Of a stretch of DNA of 52,948 nt, positions 34,815 to 47,260 are shown in pieces. The notes below the pieces were generated by a model. That model saw nothing but the letters and a program-made list of their open reading frames with translations. It did no database searches and was not told the origin of the DNA. The position numbers were made by a program, and so were the translations under genes. This DNA is from Lingula anatina (taxonomy: Eukaryota; Brachiopoda; Lingulata; Lingulida; Lingulidae): the NCBI RefSeq assembly GCF_001039355.2, contig NW_019774781.1, positions 26,649-79,596 of the forward strand, in the 5' to 3' direction. The first letter of the stretch is position 1; every line of letters starts with the position of its first letter.

Positions 34815-37800
34815 TCACTGAAGCCTAAGTTTGGTATTATTCCAGCAGGTTTTTATAATCATAGCTATCGCCCTTAAAAAAGCAATCAGGGCTTCGACCT
34901 TTTTATTCAGCTTTGTCAATTCTTTACCTATGCAGGAAAGTGTATTGGCTGTACTGAAACATTCACCCAGCAATTGCTCCTTTATACGAAGAGCTCTCTG
35001 GTATGTTCTAAGAGCCTCTGCGTGGTTTCCCTGTGCAGATATGGCACGAGCTAATTCATGTATTGTGCCTGCTGTCTGTTCGTGGTATTCTCCCAGTATC
35101 TTCTCCTCTAAAGCCAAAGCCCTCCTGAGTACATCCACAGCACCGTCTGCATTGCCCATCTCTATCATTTCATGACCCATTTTATGCAGCGTAATAGATG
35201 TCATCTTACTTTCACACAGCACTTGCTCCAGTATACGAAGTGTTCTCTGGTATGTAATAAGAGCCTCTGCGTGGTTTCCCTGTGCAGATACGGCACGAGC
35301 TAATTCATGTGCTGTGGCTGCTGTCTGTTCGTGGTATTCTCCCAGTATCTTCTCCTTCATAGCCAGAGCTCTCCTGAGGACATCCACAGCACCGTCTGCA
35401 TTGCCCATCTCTATCATTTCATGACCAATGTTATGCAGTGTTTTGGCTGTACTGCGACTTTCACCCAACACTTGCTCCTGTATACGAAGAGCTCTCTGGT
35501 ATGTTCTAAGAGCCTCTGCGTGGTTTCCCTGTGCAGATATGGCACGAGCTAATTCATGTGCTGTGGCTGCTGTCTGTTCGTGATATTCTCCTAGCATCTT
35601 CTCCTTCATAGCCAGAGCTCTCCTCAGGACGTCCACAGCACCGTCTGTATTGCCCATCTCTGTCATTTCATGACCAATGTTACGCAGTGTTTTTGCTGTA
35701 CTATGACTTTCACCCAACACTTGCTCCTTTATACGAAGAGCTCTCTGGTATATACTAAGAGCCTCTGCGTGGTTTCCCTGTGCAGATATGGCACGAGCTA
35801 ATTCATGTTTTGTGTCTGCTGTCTGTTGGTGGTATTCTCCCAGTATCTTCTCCTTCATAGCAAGAGCTCTCCTGAGGACATCCACTGCACCGTCTGCATT
35901 ACCCGTCTTTATCATTTCATTACTTATCAATTTCAGTGTACTGGCTGTACTGAGACTTTCACCCAGCACTCGTTCCCTTATACTAAGTGCCCTCTGGTAT
36001 ATACTAAGAGCCTCTGCATGACTTCCCTGTGTAGATACGGCACGAGCTAATTCATGTGCTGTGGCTGCTGTCTGTTCGTGGTATTCTCCCAGTATCTTCT
36101 CCTTCATAGCCAGAGCTCTCCTGAGGACATCCACAGCACCGTCTGCATTGCCCATCTCTATCATTTCATGACCAATGTTATGCAGTGTTTTGGCTGTACT
36201 ACGACTTTCACCCAGCACTTGCTCCTGTATACGAAGAGCTCTCTGGTATGTTCTAAGAGCCTCTGCGTGGTTTCCCTGTGCAGATATGGCACGAGCTAAT
36301 TCATATATTGTGACTGCTGTCTGTTTGTGATATTCTCCCAGTATCTTCTCCTTCATAGCCACAGCTCTCCTCAGGACATCCACAGCGCCGTCTGCATTGC
36401 CCATCTCTATCATTTCATGACCCATGCAATGCAGTGTTTTTGCTGTACTATGACTTTCACCCAGCACTTGCTCCTTTATACGAATAGCTCTCTGGTATGT
36501 ACTTACAGCCTCTGGATGATTTCCCTGTGCAGATATGGCACGAGCTAATTCGTGTATTGTGACTGCTGTCTGTTTGTGATATCCTCCCAGTATATTTTCC
36601 TTCATAGCCAGAGCTCTCCTCAGGACGTCCACAGCACCGTCTGCATTGCCCATCTCTATCATTTCATGACCAATGTTATGCAGTGTTTTTGCTGTACTAC
36701 GACTTTCACCCAGCACTTGCTCCTCTATATGTAGAGCCCTCTGGTATGTACAAAGAGCCTCTGCATGGTTTCCCTGTGCAGATATGACACGAGCTAATTC
36801 ATATATTGTGACTGCTGTGCTTTCGTGATATTCTCCCAGTATATTCTCCTTCATAGCCACTGCTCTCCTGAGGACGTCCACAGCACCGTCTGCATTGACC
36901 AACGCTTTCATTTCTTGACCCATGTTATGCAGTGTAGTGGCTGTACTGTGACTTTCACCCAGCACTTGCTCCTTTATACGAAGAGCTGTCTTGTATGTTC
37001 TAAGAGCCTCTGCGTGGTTTCCCTGTGCAGATATGGCACGAGCTAATTCGTGTATTGTGGCTGCTGTCTGTTCGTGATATTCTCCCAGTATATTCGATTT
37101 TATAGCCAGTGCTCTCCTGAGGACATCCACGGCAACGTCTACATTACCTATCTCTATCATTTCATGACCTATGTTATGCAGTGTATTGGCTGTGCTACGA
37201 CTTTTACCCAGCACTTGCTCCTTTATACGAAGAGCTGTCTGGTATGTACTAAGAGCCTCTGCGTGGTTTCCCTTTGCAGATATGGCACGAGCTAATTCAT
37301 GTATTGTGTCTGCTGTCTGTTCGTTATATTTTCCCAGTATCTTCTCGCTCATAGACAATGCTCTTCTCAGCGCATCTATGGCCCCATCTATATCCCCATT
37401 CTTCTGCATGATAAAACCCATGTTCACGAGAACAATAGCAGTGTCAGGATGTTCACCATAGCAGTCCTCTGCTAGAGCAACTGCCCGTCTACATAATGGC
37501 AAAGATTCCTCATTTTTCCCAATACCACCCAAAGCTACGGCTGCATCATTCAAGGCATCTATACCCACTCCGTCTTCCTTACCATCTTTTGCGGGGCTTG
37601 CATTTAGAATGTCATGCAAGGTGGATAAAACGGCCTCCTCTTCTCCTTGTCTGGCTTTGATTCCTGCAATTCCGGCCTGTACGAGATATTTCATACTTAA
37701 ATCGTGATGAGCAACGGCCTTGTCAAGAGAATCGTTTAATATATCAAAGCAGCGTGCATAATTTTCTTCTGAATCATGCAGCTGTAATGTCAAATAATAA

Positions 37801-40614
37801 CAGCATTTACAATAATTTTTGTAATTACAGTTCCCATTTTGTTTTTCATACATGTCTTTTGCTTTAGACAGATATTCAACAGAAGCGGATACATTTCTAA
37901 GTTCGCCCTGTAGATAACCTATATTATAATACAAGAAAGCCAGGTCAAAATTATCACTTTGTTCTCCGAGCTCTAAAGTGGTGTCCAGGGCGACTTTGAA
38001 ACATCTAAGAGAATCGGATAACCTGCCTATCTGTCTTAGACTGAAAGCCAATCTTTTTGCAATGCTGCATGTTACTTCCTTTGAGGCTGGTCGCATTGAC
38101 TCAAAAATATTAATACAGGTCAGATAACTATCTTTGTCTTTTTCAAACAACATTGTTGCATCGAGGACATTTTCTGTTTCAGCAAAGGCGGACATCTTAT
38201 TTATTCTATCCTCCATAAATATCATGAATATATGTTTGAAATGATCCCTTTTTTCTTCGGAAGTTTGTTTTTGTGCAAACGCCTGAATAACACTATGCAT
38301 AGTATACGTCCCACTGGCTTCATCATACCCCAGAAACGAAGCGTCACAAAGGGTTTGTAGACAAGTTTTGCAATCAAACATAGAAAGACTAACTTGATGC
38401 TTGGTCAAGAGTTTCAATGCATCATCTGCATTAAAGCTTGTTGGAAAAAGAGACAGTATCTGAACAGATTCTTGCGATTCCAGGCCCAATCGCTTATAAG
38501 ACAGGTTAATACAAACTGCAGCGTTTAGGTGTTCGGGAGTTAAGGGTGAAAGTTTTAGGCCAAAAACCGTTTTTGAGTCCAGCTCTTCGATTATATCAAT
38601 TGTTCTCTGACCTTGGTGCAGTAAGGAGCCAAGAATATGAAGCAGAAGTGCAACAAAGCCACATTTTGCACCCAAGCGTTTGCCGTCTTCACGACACAGA
38701 TTTTGTGAATACGACTGCAACACGTCGAACGATTGATCCGCTGTCAGAGAATCAAGATCGTGAGTATGTACCTCTGTGTTTGGTAACTGAATTTTACGGC
38801 GAGTTGTACATAAAATGTAGGCGTTATTACAGTAAGTAACCAAACGCTGTAGCATGGTATAAAAATGTTTCTGTGTATTGTCCTCAAGAGCACTCTCACA
38901 GTTGTCTAGTATGATGAGTATCTTTTTGCCGTGCGACGATATCTCTTGACAGGCCTTGGTTATTAGACGATCAGCGTTGGTGGCACCACTGCTTAACCCT
39001 GCTGATGATTTTAAAGCAAGAAGAAGGGACAAAGGAATATCATCTGCAAATGAAACATTCTTCATGTCAGCCATGATTGAACGTATTCCCCACTTTGACA
39101 CAAAGGTGTGCCCTATTACAGTTGACAAAGTGGTCTTACCTTGGCCTCCAAAAGATTTTATTACGGCGAGGCGACGCATGTCCTTAAGATATATGTCGGT
39201 TATCTTCCTAACATCTTCATCGCGCCCCACAAAGCACGTCGGATGCTGTGGTATAGAGCACGTTTCCAGAACGGTCCCTGAAAATATGACTCATCCTATA
39301 ATGAAATATTCACAGATAAGCAGTATAGACACATTTAGGCTACGTTCACATGAAAAATCCAAATTCTAAAAATCCAAAAATCCATTGGCGGTATCTAGTT
39401 ATCACGGTCTGTGCCCTGAAAAGCCCGCGACGTAATTAACTAGCAGAGCGAGCAAATTACTTCCAAAGCTGTAATTAAATCTCGGAGGAAATTCTGATAC
39501 CTGGACGCATGCGCAGTAATAGGTCTGAGAGAAAGAAAATGACTATCGCGGTTGCTTTAAAAAATGTGTTTGTCGATTTTCTGCAACACCAAGACGAAGA
39601 AAATGAGGTCCATATACACACGACAAACAGATGCAAACAGATGAAATCCACAGTTTAGAGATACAACTGGGCATGCGTCCAGGCGTCAGAATCTTCTCCA
39701 AGCGCGGCCGAGAATTAATAACAGCTTTGGAAACGACTCGCTTGTGCAGCTTGTTAATTACGCCGCTGGGTATTCAGGGCACAGACCGTGATCACTAGAT
39801 ACCGCAAATGGATTTTTGGATTTTTAGAATTTTGATTTTTCATGTCAACGGTGCCTTAGACACATTTTTCCTACGTAACTGAAATAACGCTGACAGGTTC
39901 AAATTACCAATATTATCCCAAATAATAATGTCTATTACACTGTACAAATTGAAAATATTTGTATCATATTATTAGGCTGGCAAACAATTTGACAGAGATG
40001 TTATTCGATTTCACAACAAACTACTAGTAGGGAATTTGATTTCAACAGTGTACGGTATTCTTTGTGACCGCATTCAGATTCAGACATCATATCAGCCGAG
40101 TCAACCTATGTCTGCGGTGATTCTGGATAAAGTGCAATCAGTGTAATCAGCTTAATTGTCTGACATTCCTTTACCCTTGAGCTGCTTGAACAAGAGTGTC
40201 AGACATTTAAGCTGATTGCGTTAGCTGCACTTTAGTGAGAAAAACTGCAATGTCTGAATAGGAATGCTTCCAATGAGTTAAATAAAGTTTGAAATTACTT
40301 ATTCGCGTTTGTTTGTCTTCCTCTGTCACTGATGTGTTCAGAAGCCCAGTCACGAGCCACGCGTAATCTTCCTGGAGACACGAGACAAGTTTGTCAAACT
40401 TCTGGTTGTCTCCAGTAAGCAGAAGATTCAACAACTTTTGGGTTTGTTTCAAACGCGTTGGTTCCTGCAGGATGTCTTTACACTGTGTGGTAGTTATCAC
40501 GTCAGTTGTGATGAGTCTTTTGGATATCACCCTAACTTCAAGATCATCACAAATAGCTTCCCAATTTTTTTGTATCCTGATCTGGTTCTCTAATGTTATT
40601 GGATAGGACGCCAT
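34815..40614 (-). CDS. CARD-NB-ARC-TPR receptor (STAND/NLR-like)
   Basis: Two coding exons on the minus strand, 40299-40614 and 34815-39277, join in phase (1/2) to give 1592 residues. The ATG lies 4 bp after an acceptor-like AG, so a 5' UTR intron is likely. Residues ~1-105 form a CARD (CKDILQEPTRLKQTQKLL, KFDKLVSCLQEDYAWL). The NB-ARC ATPase begins at CFVGRD, with Walker A GGQGKTT at 149-155, Walker B ILIILDN at 225-231, sensor TTRR at 263-266 and an MHD-like MHS at 432-434. A helical region and then a long TPR domain follow, its last 830 residues made of ten 83-residue units. This layout is that of Apaf-1/NLR-type STAND switches, which oligomerise on ligand binding and recruit CARD partners. 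Here TPRs are the sensor in place of WD40 or LRR. The GLPL-like motif is altered (CGFVALLL). The domain call is firm; ligand and pathway are unknown. The giant exon lacks introns, and its intron 1 holds a 520-bp fold-back element. Confidence 0.92.
34893..37382 (-). repeat. ten 249-bp tandem TPR-pair units
   Basis: Ten head-to-tail 249-bp units (83 codons, one 42- and one 41-residue TPR), starting at AIDALRRALSMSEK and ending near LNKKVEAL. Core words such as AVDVLRRALAMKEKILGEY and ELARAISAQGNHAEAL recur almost unchanged in most units. Units differ at a few positions (E/K/Q/S after EYH, A/V/D before T). Confidence 0.95.
39337..39856. mobile_element. 520-bp fold-back element in the NB-ARC gene intron
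   Basis: Two inverted arms of about 190 bp (39337-39525 and 39670-39856) surround a ~145-bp centre. The ends are AGG(C)TACGTTCACATG and the complement of AGGCACCGTTGACATG. An 11-bp direct repeat TAGACACATTT flanks it exactly at 39326-39336 and 39857-39867. Long arms and an 11-bp duplication suggest a Mutator-like MITE. No coding capacity. Confidence 0.82.
40116..40248. mobile_element. MITE family 2 copy upstream of the NB-ARC exon
   Basis: An inverted-repeat element with left arm AAAGTGCAATCAGTGTAATC then AGCTTAATTGTCTGACA and right arm GTCAGACATTTAAGCTGATT then GCACTTTAGTGAG. It ends about 50 bp from the CARD-exon donor. Confidence 0.7.
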
Positions 40615-40781
40615 GGCTCTGCAATACCGAAAACAAAATCCAATTGTTAAATTTGGGCATTTGTGAAAAGCCCTCACTCGACCGAGTCATACATAATTTA
40701 TGCTATTTATATTTATATAGGGATGGATACCTCTATCAGTACATAGTATTCCAGTATATTACAACACCCCCTCACTCATTC

Positions 40782-40808
40782 ACTCTCTCTCTCTCTCTCT
40801 CTCACTCA

Positions 40809-40861
<53 letters not shown>
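40782..40861 (+). repeat. (CT)n(CA)n compound microsatellite
   Basis: CT units run to about 40818 and CA units from 40819 to 40861. Confidence 0.92.
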
Positions 40862-40862
<1 letters not shown>

Positions 40863-41868
40863 AGTTCCCATCCTGAGAGGTGGACGGATCTTTGCATTTA
40901 CAACAAGTGTATCTCATTTCTATTATTATCAATATTTTCCCATCCAGATTGGCATAACTTGTCAAATATCACATTTAGTCCGTACCATGTTATTGCAACA
41001 AATATTTTAGAGGGAAAATAATGTGTCTAATTTGGGGGACCAAGTCCCATCAATGACAAAAAAAAGAAAATCCATTGATTCTTAGATATATGGCCTTTAA
41101 TAATTTGTTAGGCCTCATTTTTGATCGTTTCACTGAAATCACTGTCCTTTCGATTGGATACACTTTTTTAAAAAGACAATGTCGCTTATAATATTGGTGC
41201 CCTCACATGAACTTTGTGTGTGTCATTAATCACGTATCTATGTACTATCTGTAAATTGTATACTTAACAGTGATAAGTATACAATGTATTATATACTTAT
41301 CAGTTTGTACTCACATGAGGTCCCCAAGATGGTGGACAAGTTGAACATTAAATTAAGCTTGTGTGGCGCGCTGGCATTCGGTTTAGTACCCTCGTCTAAA
41401 TCTCAATAAAGCAGGGCCAATTATTGCGCTTGCGCTAAAATGAAAAAACATGAAAATTTAACTATGTTGGATAAACGACTTCCTTTGTAAAAACCATAAT
41501 GGAGGTAAGATAACGTATACGTAAGAAAAGAAAATCATGACACGCAGAAAAAAATCACAGTGTTCGCTCGTGATTATGCAATGCACCCAAATATGCAATG
41601 AATCCAAAATAAAAAAGGGCATTCTGTAAAGTGTATATTTACCAGTGATATCAGTTTGTACTCACGTGAAGTCTCCAATATGGCGGACAGGTTGCACATT
41701 AACTTTGACATCAGTGTTGATCCTGTATTCTATTCAATAACAGCTCGTCTCTAGGACCTGAGCTATGATTAAATAACGGAAATTTGATAAATATTGATAT
41801 ACGAATGTCTTTGCAAAGCAACAAGCAAAACTCACACTAACACATACACATCCACACATACATTTGCG

Positions 41869-41869
<1 letters not shown>

Positions 41870-41908
<39 letters not shown>
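41870..41908 (+). repeat. (CA)n in array unit 1
   Basis: Perfect CA dinucleotide run; equivalent runs occur at 44055-44082, 44643-44688 and 46444-46478. Confidence 0.95.
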
Positions 41909-41910
<2 letters not shown>

Positions 41911-42347
41911 GCAGGCAATCAAAATACGTATTCCCTTGCATAAAATGTATTCAACAGCATATACAGTATAAGAACTGAAGTTGATTATCAAAATATCTCT
42001 CCACCAAATAATACACAAGTTGCTAATTTAATATGATTTTGTTTATACTCTTGTCGATTGCTGTAAATTTATACTAAAGATAGGAACCCAAAACTACTGT
42101 CAGTAGATTATTTACTTAATCTTATAAATTTTATAAGGCGTGTGTATGTCTTGTATTTTTGCTTTTGAAAATTACGTAAATCCAAAGGAGCGATTACATT
42201 ATACGAAAAATGCCTTTATTTATAATTTAGCTGAAGAATATTTAAGGAGAAAATATGACGTCTTGAAGAGGAGGACTTAACATTGCAGTGACATTCTTCT
42301 ATATGCTACATGTACAATATACATATATTATTAAGTTTGTTCCTTAC

Positions 42348-42542
42348 CATAATACTCCTATGTATGGCAATGGTACGATTGGTAGAGAGCCTGCGATTTA
42401 TTGCTTTCAAACATTCTCCTTCGAATTCCCTATTTATGTTTTCCGCTCGATCTGGGGATTTTTTCTTCAATGATGTTGATTCAGAATCTAACTGCTTTTT
42501 GTGTGACTTTTCTGGAAGGAAGTTCACCTTACAATGACGCAT
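42348..42542 (-). other. exon-like open segment in array unit 1
   Basis: A minus-strand frame of exactly 65 codons runs from ATG (MRHCKVNFLPEK) to a strong donor context (ATG then GTAAGG). The paralogous segment at 46927-47115 is also open to the same donor but changes frame after LKKK. A third at about 44885-45080 has an in-frame stop. No family recognised; possibly a remnant first exon. Confidence 0.3.
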
Positions 42543-42568
42543 TGAACTGTCACGAGACGCTCTTATCT

Positions 42569-42570
<2 letters not shown>

Positions 42571-42666
<96 letters not shown>

Positions 42667-42730
42667 TAACAGACCCCCTNNNNNNNNNNNNNNNNNNNNN
42701 NNNNTTTTTTTTTTTTTTTTATATAAATAT

Positions 42731-42807
<77 letters not shown>
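42571..42807. repeat. (TA)n and poly-T tract with 25-N assembly gap
   Basis: TA repeats from 42571, poly-T to 42665, GTAACAGACCCCCT, 25 N (42680-42704), then T-run, TA repeats and poly-T again to 42807, followed by GTAACAGGCACCCCT. The repeat-plus-GTAACAG text appears twice around the gap, so the gap probably hides a collapsed or duplicated low-complexity stretch. Confidence 0.9.
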
Positions 42808-42811
<4 letters not shown>

Positions 42812-44051
42812 GTAACAGGCACCCCTCTTGAGCCGTGTCACTGTGAGCCAAGATACAAGATAAGAGAGAAGATAAGAATAAAGTCACACAGTTTAAATTT
42901 AGGTATAACTACTTGCCCCAATTAATCACTGAAATCACTATCATAGACGTAAACATAATTCTTGTCCTCATCTTACAAGAATTTTAAAATGTGTGTTAAT
43001 AATTAAGTGTCATTGTGTAATATTTTTAAATATTGCATTTTTACCAGTTGATATCAGTTTGTACTCGTATAAAGTCTGCAACAAGGTGGGCAAGTTGAAC
43101 ATTAACTTTAACTTGTATATTTGTCTAAATCTTAATGAATTATTGCGCTTGTGCTTTAATGAAAAAAAAATGGAAATTTAACTACGTTGGATAAAGGCTG
43201 TCTTTGTAAAAGCACGACCATACGATAAGAAAAGTATGACACGCAGAAAAGATAACGGCGTCCGCGATTATGCAATGAATCTAGATAAAATGTAACTTAA
43301 TGTGCAATACATCCAAATAAAAAGGACAAATAAATGAAAAATCAGAACTGAAGATAATTATCAAACGGTTTCGAGCTCTCCACCAAATGATACACAAGTT
43401 GTGGATTAAATATCATTTTTGTTTAAACCATCGTGCACGGTGTCAGCATAAAGGTTTCCTCCCTATTTGACAAAATTGGACAAATATCAAATTTTCTCTG
43501 TAACCATAGCAACTAACATTTTTAAGGGGACAGAAATGTTATTTGTATAGTTTAGGACGAAGGGGTATTTCTGGCAAATAAACAAAAACATAATCCATCT
43601 TCAAACCTTGTTGACCCATATTGATTCTTTCAGTTATATGGTTTTAACTTATTTTTGTTAGACTTCATTACTTGATTGTTTCGCTAATATCACAGTCAAC
43701 AATTAAATAGGAAACTCTTTTTTGTAGGGACAATGCTACTTATAATATTGGTGTCCTCACGCGCACTGTGTGTGTCAGTAATCACGTATCTCCGTGCTAT
43801 CTGTAAATTGTATATTTACCAGTGATATAGGTATCAGTTAATGCTCACGGGAAGTCTCCAAGATGGCGGACAGGTTAAGCATTAACTTTGACTTCTATGG
43901 CGGGCTTCTATTAATATTCAATAAAAGCTCGACTCTCAGACTTGAGCTATAATTAAAGAACGAAAATGTGATAAATTCGGATACACGACTGTGATTGTAA
44001 AGCAATGAATGCAGTCATTTTTGCATTGATGGTAAAAAAACATTTAAAAAA

Positions 44052-44084
<33 letters not shown>

Positions 44085-44641
44085 TGCACGAACGCACTCA
44101 GTCACTTTATTGCCTTGCATAAAATGTGTTCAAAAGGGCATATAATATCAAAATTGAAGTTGATAATGAAACTCTCTCCACCAAATAATACACAAGTTGG
44201 TAGTTAAATATTATTTTGTTTATACTCTTGTCAACCGTTCACTTATCTTTAAATCTTGTCGCCCCATATTGATTCTTTCAGATATATGGTGTTAAATAAT
44301 TTGTTAGGCTTCATTGCTGGATTCCTTTGCTAATATCACAGTCAACAAGAAATAGGATACTCCTGTTTGTAGGGACAATGCTACTAATAATATTGTGTGT
44401 GTCAGTAATCACGTATCTCTGTGCTATCTGTCAATTGGCTATTTACCAGTGATATCAGTTTGTACTCACTTGAAGTCCGCAAGATGGCGGACAGGCTGAA
44501 CATTAACTTTATAGCGGGCTTGTATTATATTCAATAACAGCACTCTAGGACCTGAGCCATAATTAAAAAATGAAATTTGAAAAATATAGAAATAGAAAAA
44601 CCACTCACACCCACACATGCACATTGACACAAACATTCACG

Positions 44642-44690
<49 letters not shown>

Positions 44691-46437
44691 AAGCACGCAA
44701 TCACAAGATATGCATTCCCTTGCATAAAATGTATTCAAAAGGGTATGCAATATTAGAATTGAAGTTGATTATCAGCTTTCTCTCCCTCAGTTGGGACGTC
44801 TTGAAGAGGAGGACTTAACATAACAGTGGCATCCTCTAATATGCTGCATACAAAATGTACATTTATTATGAAGTTTGTTCCTTACCATTAGATTCCTATG
44901 TATGACAATGGTTAGGATGGTTCAGAGCCTGCGTTTTATTGCTTTCAAACAATCTCTTTCAAATTCCCTTTTTTATGTTCTGCTCGATCAGGGTTTTTTT
45001 TTTTTTTTTTTCCAATGGTGTTGATTCAGAATCTAACTGCTTTTAATGTGACATTTCTCTGGAAGGATGTTCACCTTAAAATGACACAATTAACTGTCAC
45101 GAGACGCTCTTACCTAATAACGTATATTATTTTGTTTGATTGTGACTGTTGGCACCCCTCTTGAGCCGTGCTGACGCCTTACAATCAACTGTATCGATGG
45201 GAGCCAAGATAAGAATAAAGTCACACAGTCCATATAATTTATTACTACTTGTCCTAATTACTCACTGAAATCACTGTCCTAGATAAAAACATAATTCTGA
45301 GTATTCTTCATTACCATTCTTGTCCCTACCTTATAAAAAATTTAAAATGTGTGTCAATAATTAAGTGTCATCGTGTAATCTTTAACTGCATTTTTACCAG
45401 TAATATCAGTTTGTACTCGTATAAAGTCCGCGACAAGGTGGACAGGTTAAACATTTACTTTAACTTGTATGATGGGCTGATATTCGGTTCAATACCCTTA
45501 TCTAAATCTTAATGAAGCGGGGCCAATTATTACGCTTGTGCTTTAATGAAAAAAAATGGAAATTTAACTGCGTTGGATAAACGGCTGTCTTTGTAAAACC
45601 ACGACCATAAGATAAGAAAAGTATGACACGCAGAAAAGAGAACGGCGTCCGCGATTATGCAATGAATCTAGATAAAATATAACCAAATGTGCAATACATC
45701 CAAATAAAAAGGACAAGTAAATGAAAATTCAGAACTGAAGATAATTACCAAGCGGTTGCGAGCTCTCTACCAAATGATACACAAGTTGTGGATTAAATAT
45801 CATTTTTGTTTAAACCATCGTGCACGGTGTCAGCATAAAGGTTTCCTCCCTATTTGACAAAATTGGACAAATATCAAATTTTCTCTGTAACCATAGCAAC
45901 TAACATTTTTAAGGGGACAGAAATGTTATTTGTATAGTTTAGGACGAAGGGGTATTTCTGGCAAATAAACAAAAACATAATTCATCTACAAACCTTGTTG
46001 ACCCATATTGATTCTTTCAGTTATATGGTTTTAACTTATTTGTTAGACTTCATTACTTGATTGTTTCGCTAATATCACAGTCAACAATTAAATAGGAAAC
46101 TCTTTTTGTAGGGACAATGCTACTTATAATATTGGTGTCCTCACGCGCACTGTGAGTGTCAGTAGTCACGTATCGCCGTGCTATCTGTAAATTGTATATT
46201 TACCAGTGATATAGGTATCAGTTAATACTCACGGGAAATCTCCAAGATGGCGGACAGGTTAAGCATTAACTTTGACTTCTATGGCGGGCTTCTATTAATA
46301 TTCAATAAAAGCTTGACTCTAAGACTTGAGCTATAATTAAAGAACGAAAATGTGATAAATTCGGATACACGACTGTGATTGTAAAGCAATGAATGCAGTC
46401 ATTTTTGCATTGATAGTAAAAAAAACATTTAAAAAAT

Positions 46438-46480
<43 letters not shown>

Positions 46481-46926
46481 AAATGCACGAACGCACTCAG
46501 TCACTTTATTGCCTTGCATAAAATGTGTTCAAAAGGGCATATAATATCAAAATTGAAGTTGATTATGAAACTCTCTCCACCAAATAATACACAAGTTGAT
46601 AGTTTAATATTATTTTGTTTATACTCTTGTCAACCGTTCACTTATGGAGAAGAAAGGAAGCCAAAACCTCTGTCAGTAGATTATTAAATTAACCCTATAT
46701 ATTTAACAAGGCGTCTAGATGTCATGTATTTTTGCGTTTGAAAATTGCGTTTTTGATTCAAAGGTAACAATTTCGTCGAAAGAATGTCCTTATTGATATT
46801 TTAGCTGGGGAATATACAAGGAGAAAATGGGACGTCTTTAAGAGGAGGACTTAACATTACAGTAACATTCTTTAACATGCTGCATGCACAATGTACATTA
46901 ATTTGACTTTTAAGTTTGTTCCTTAC

Positions 46927-47115
46927 CATAGACTCCCATGTATAGCAATAGTACGATAGGTAGAGTGCCTGCGTTATATTGCCTTCAAACATTCTCTTTC
47001 GGAATCCCTTTTTTAAGTTCGGTCTTGGGACTTTTTTCTTCAGTTGTGTTGATTGAGGATCCAGCTGGTTTGTGGGCGACTTTTCTAGAAGGAAGCTCAC
47101 ATGAGAATGACGCAT
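46927..47115 (-). other. exon-like open segment in array unit 3
   Basis: Minus-strand frame of 63 codons (MRHSHVSFLLEKS) ending at the same donor context (ATG then GTAAGG) as 42348-42542. Homologous DNA, with a frame difference in the second half. Confidence 0.3.
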
Positions 47116-47260
47116 TGATCCGTCACGAGACTACCTTAACGAGACTACCTTATCTTATGACGTACAATTGTGTATGATTGTGACAGGCATCCCTCTAGAG
47201 CAGTATTGACGCTTTATCTATAATTGTGTCAATGGGAGCAAAGGTAAGAATAAAGTCACA

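Larger units (their letters stand above)
41050..47260. repeat. tandem segmental array of ~2-2.4 kb units
   Basis: Three related units lie in tandem: roughly 41050-42820, 42820-45150 and 45150-47190. Each runs, in order, through GGCACCCCTCTTGAGC (42822, 45152, altered near 47187), the TGTCAGCATAAAGGTTTCC block (43441 and 45828, offset 2387), a CA microsatellite, TTGCATAAAATGT, and GAAGAGGAGGACTTAACAT (42268, 44806; variant 46841). Blocks at about 43425-44215 and 45812-46620 are almost identical. The middle unit has an extra internal duplication (44220-44800). A module with TCAGTTTGTACTC and AAGATGGCGGAC recurs about seven times. I see no intact gene, so this is probably a young local duplication. 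Confidence 0.8.

Noticed and set aside
34831-37461. Series of ~80-codon plus-strand open frames across the TPR array
   Set aside because: They are antisense shadows that recur every 249 bp because the TPR units repeat; the minus-strand TPR frame explains them.
39335-39858. Harbinger-type element with TTA target duplication
   Set aside because: TTA does flank the ends, but a longer exact 11-bp duplication fits better with ends one base further out.
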